This document shows positions 8,601 to 9,629 of a stretch of DNA of 9,629 bases, piece by piece (within the stretch, counting starts at the first letter, position 1; each line of letters opens with the position of its first letter). The stretch is from Anaerolineales bacterium. Its GTDB lineage: Bacteria; Chloroflexota; Anaerolineae; 4572-78; NAK82. The translations under genes and the position numbers were made by a program. The stretch lies in NCBI GenBank assembly GCA_024643945.1, contig JAHELX010000201.1, positions 1 to 9,629 on the forward strand, read 5' to 3'. The notes under the pieces were generated by a model. That model did not search any database and was not told the DNA's origin. It saw nothing but the letters and a program-made list of their open reading frames with translations.

Positions 8601-9302
8601 TACGATTACCAGGGCAACGACCCGCACCGCAAGGTGAAACGCACGATCTTGAAGACACCCAACACCCCCCTGGCCTACCGCCGCGTGGAGGGCAAGTACG
8701 GCCTGGCCTACGACGCCGAGAACATCAAGGAGCTACAGCGCTTCCAGAACGGCCTCATGAAGCGCGACCTGGAGGCGTTTGTGTTGGCCGAGTATCCCGA
8801 CTTTCGCCCCGGCGACGACGCCTTTGGCGGCTTTGTCCACCGCCTCGACGGCCAGCTCGATTTCGATCTCGACCATTACCTCAACTGGCTCTCGGCCAAC
8901 CCCCATATCCTGCCCACCAGTGACGAGGAAAACGTGGTGCGCTCCTTCCTGGCCAAAGAGATCATGATGGCCACCACTGGGCGTAACCTGGGCTATGTCA
9001 AAGAGACCGATACCTACTTCTTACAGTATGGAGTCAACTTCCTGAACCAGGCATGCACCACTCTGCTCATCGGCGGCACCATTTATCACAAATGCAAAGA
9101 CGGAGGCGATTTCGGCCGGGATTTGCAGCTCATCGCCGCTGGCACCCAGTATAACGAGGGCGAGACCTGGATCCTGCGCCCCCGTGGCCGGGTGTTGCTG
9201 GACGCAGCCTACATGGTGTCCGTCGTCGGCGGGCTGTACGGTCACATCGACCCCGAGCGGGCGCTGCGCATGCTCAAGCGCAATCTCCGGCCCCTGGAGT
9301 AG
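5631..9302 (+). CDS. B12-binding domain / mutase-like barrel / MutL (GlmL)-type ATPase fusion protein
   Basis: A 1223-residue cytoplasmic protein in three parts. Residues about 12-125: B12-binding-like Rossmann domain with IGDCVHSLG (H24 as the presumed lower cobalt ligand), VKLGPAVP, VVAISMRLGD and FGG (106-108). Residues about 130-560: mutase-like TIM-barrel region, with RAHIGIAADS, GGVPIRTRE (GGVPI 267-271), INDPHQWQLRN (358-368) and VALKMGIRKYVMQMMYDLPPG. It most recalls the barrel of class III aminomutases (OraE, KamD) by remembered motifs, not by an alignment. A linker-like region follows, with LLQAPQITVLDKRYEMVGKC. Residues about 700-1223: MutL/GlmL ATPase of the ASKHA fold, with phosphate loops VVDFGST (707-713) and DIGGATTD (973-980), plus AGGVDFGGD (837-845), YAGNQD and LTPNVMPEINTF. 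MutL proteins are encoded beside glutamate and ornithine mutases and are thought to repair the inactivated cofactor. Inference: a self-contained corrinoid enzyme with its own reactivase, acting on an amino acid. The MutL call is firm, the B12 domain fairly firm, the barrel less so; the substrate is unknown. Confidence 0.85.
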   Translation: MVEETETTTRKRRVMAGSIGDCVHSLGVETFAEWMEDRSEGFMAVKLGPAVPINDVVNKIRESRPEVVAISMRLGDLHVDKLISEFIQKAAEHHLLPRESGIRYAFGGLRPAANLVRAMTGLPIQEDKFTSTKDRHFNLEEIAENYGDIDAFQGFFALVVDDYITMEELEAFARGESVVQHAHDMRWADELLTRIRQVRELENRPILRAHIGIAADSIEPTVKAVEMLADAQCLEIVSLAPDQPSQEYLAKFIRGEEDPDKYLKGQGGVPIRTREDLHRLKEATLRGNYPMTRIYSGTDELVELAKLFEESFRMPFPAVPMFFYNELDGRGPISIRDGFDEHFEVMRWWAARDKAVEINDPHQWQLRNSTDDMLVTDHVVAGVVALKMGIRKYVMQMMYDLPPGTSGLNDLAKFQAAYELIEPLTCHHNFHIIKETRGGLSDFPPNLDKAKGHLAISTYWQMYMEPDIVHVVSFSEAHHEAKSQDVTESCDVVKQVIEDYYRDDKPDIWHDPRLLGRKRQLKLGAMYNLLHLALLGGYEGPVNLDNFFEWAISPEEARKRDHPREWGRNYETMLLSFIDEARYATGQCGMVSADTLDLALQVGLLQAPQITVLDKRYEMVGKCRTKIVDGGCVIDEFEGKKVADEIERVDLVRQRSPWFFDKTISRADEDLYITETAEAMDENVVASARREVGITSADKLDHCKVLVVDFGSTFSKIGTFDTASEEFSLHYVPTIVEDLRVSLADGLNVLDDCRQQGDWQPLARAMAEFDIKLPCSSAKGGLKMVTVSMVKEESGFAAELAALTAGAKLINSYEGKLTEQQALAIYEQDQPEIILQAGGVDFGGDIETQLYNARLLAKASDAATYARYGVPVIYAGNQDIRSEIGRIYQAEGVDICLTPNVMPEINTFRIEVVNEAIRELFQTIIIRGKGFDVVEEYMSAPFIPTPRAAFRGINLLAKGYGQEPGLGNIVALDIGGATTDFYSNVNDNPLYDYQGNDPHRKVKRTILKTPNTPLAYRRVEGKYGLAYDAENIKELQRFQNGLMKRDLEAFVLAEYPDFRPGDDAFGGFVHRLDGQLDFDLDHYLNWLSANPHILPTSDEENVVRSFLAKEIMMATTGRNLGYVKETDTYFLQYGVNFLNQACTTLLIGGTIYHKCKDGGDFGRDLQLIAAGTQYNEGETWILRPRGRVLLDAAYMVSVVGGLYGHIDPERALRMLKRNLRPLE

Positions 9303-9312
9303 GTACCACGTC

Positions 9313-9629
9313 CTATGTGATCAGGACCGGCAGTCCTTGGAGGGCTGCCACCCGCTCCGCAGCCGGGTAGCGGGGCAGAAAATCTCGCAGGACAGGGAAA
9401 GGGAGCGGATCTACCGGCAATTGGGCCGTAAAGCGCCCATAGAGAGGGGCATGATAGCCCATCAATTCGACCATCATCCCGATGTGAGAACCGGCCAACA
9501 CGATCGTTGCGTTGCGATCCTTGAACAGATGATCCCAGGCCGCCTGCAAGTTGGACGGCAGGGCCGAGTCTGGCTCAGCGGCGTAGGAAAACTCGTCCAT
9601 GATCAGGATGACCGGCTGGTCGCCGATCA
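9313..9629 (-). CDS. archaeal-type AAA ATPase, C-terminal piece, probably truncated
   Basis: The frame runs on the minus strand from the right edge to a TAG at 9315-9313 and continues beyond the window, so the ATG at 9600 is internal. The visible part starts with IGDQPVILIMDEFSYA, a Walker B motif (hydrophobic strand then DEF), followed by a sensor-like VLAGSHIGMM and PLYGRF, all typical of the ATPase_2 / archaeal ATPase family (often followed by a DUF234 domain). These proteins normally run for well over 150 residues past this point; here the protein stops after RYPAAERVAALQGLPVLIT, just where relatives have a GG-x-P segment. No continuation in another frame was recognised beyond the stop, where the DNA is the end of the B12/MutL fusion gene. 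The gene therefore looks cut off, either a decayed fragment or a short variant. It faces the fusion gene tail to tail with 10 bases between stops. Confidence 0.75.
   Translation of the reverse strand, partial: IGDQPVILIMDEFSYAAEPDSALPSNLQAAWDHLFKDRNATIVLAGSHIGMMVELMGYHAPLYGRFTAQLPVDPLPFPVLRDFLPRYPAAERVAALQGLPVLIT

Noticed and set aside
5454..8627. A 1057-codon open frame on the minus strand across the fusion gene
   Set aside because: Its codons line up exactly with the plus-strand codons, so a stop would need TTA, CTA or TCA in the real gene, which are rare in this GC-rich coding sequence. The translation shows no recognisable domain and the plus frame has clear family motifs.
5631..9302. 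Codon-use difference as a sign of transfer of the fusion gene
   Set aside because: The fusion uses CGC for Arg somewhat more often than the D-aminoacylase gene in the parts compared by eye, but the shift is modest and could reflect higher expression. It is not enough to argue for transfer.
9323..9337. AGGAC/GTCCT inverted repeat as a terminator between the converging genes
   Set aside because: Only a 5-bp stem with no T-run, and it lies inside the minus-strand coding sequence.
1..9629. CRISPR array, tRNA, rRNA, insertion sequence or phage genes
   Set aside because: No regularly spaced repeats, no tRNA- or rRNA-like sequence, and no transposase or integrase motifs were recognised on either strand.

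Overview
High-GC bacterial DNA (GC-rich by eye, third positions mostly C or G), tightly packed, with four complete or nearly complete genes on the + strand and a cut-off gene entering from the right on the - strand. The gene types and architecture would suit a Chloroflexota-like or related environmental bacterium. That is only an impression: nothing such as an rRNA fixes the taxonomy.

Layout. 1-1454: 3' part of a gamma-glutamyltransferase (GGT)-family Ntn hydrolase, with the start beyond the left edge. 1455-1609: a 155-base gap holding two small inverted repeats and a ribosome binding site. 1610-3247: N-acyl-D-amino-acid deacylase. 3244-4329: C45 (penicillin acyltransferase-like) autoproteolytic hydrolase, overlapping the deacylase by ATGA. 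4409-5581: octopine/opine dehydrogenase-family oxidoreductase, carrying a perfect 16-bp hairpin inside its coding sequence. 5631-9302: a 1223-residue protein joining a B12-binding-like domain, a mutase-like barrel and a MutL/GlmL-type ATPase. 9313-9629 (- strand): the C-terminal piece of an archaeal-type AAA ATPase, apparently truncated, converging on the fusion gene.

How they may work together. The first three enzymes all cut amide-type bonds (GGT-like, D-aminoacylase, C45 acyl-amide hydrolase). The fourth belongs to a family that makes or breaks the secondary amine of opines. The fifth looks like a corrinoid-dependent amino-acid mutase with its reactivating ATPase built in. The set reads as a scavenging and catabolic module for modified amino acids (N-acyl, opine-type or D-amino acids) that feeds a B12-dependent rearrangement. 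1610-9302 is probably one operon (gaps of -4, 79 and 49 bases); GGT may belong to it or lie upstream on its own.

The most notable object is the 1223-residue fusion. It resembles in concept, but not in parts, the fused mutase-chaperone IcmF. Its B12 motif is altered, and it seems to lack the PLP lysine of the class III aminomutases that its barrel most resembles. Its substrate is unknown.
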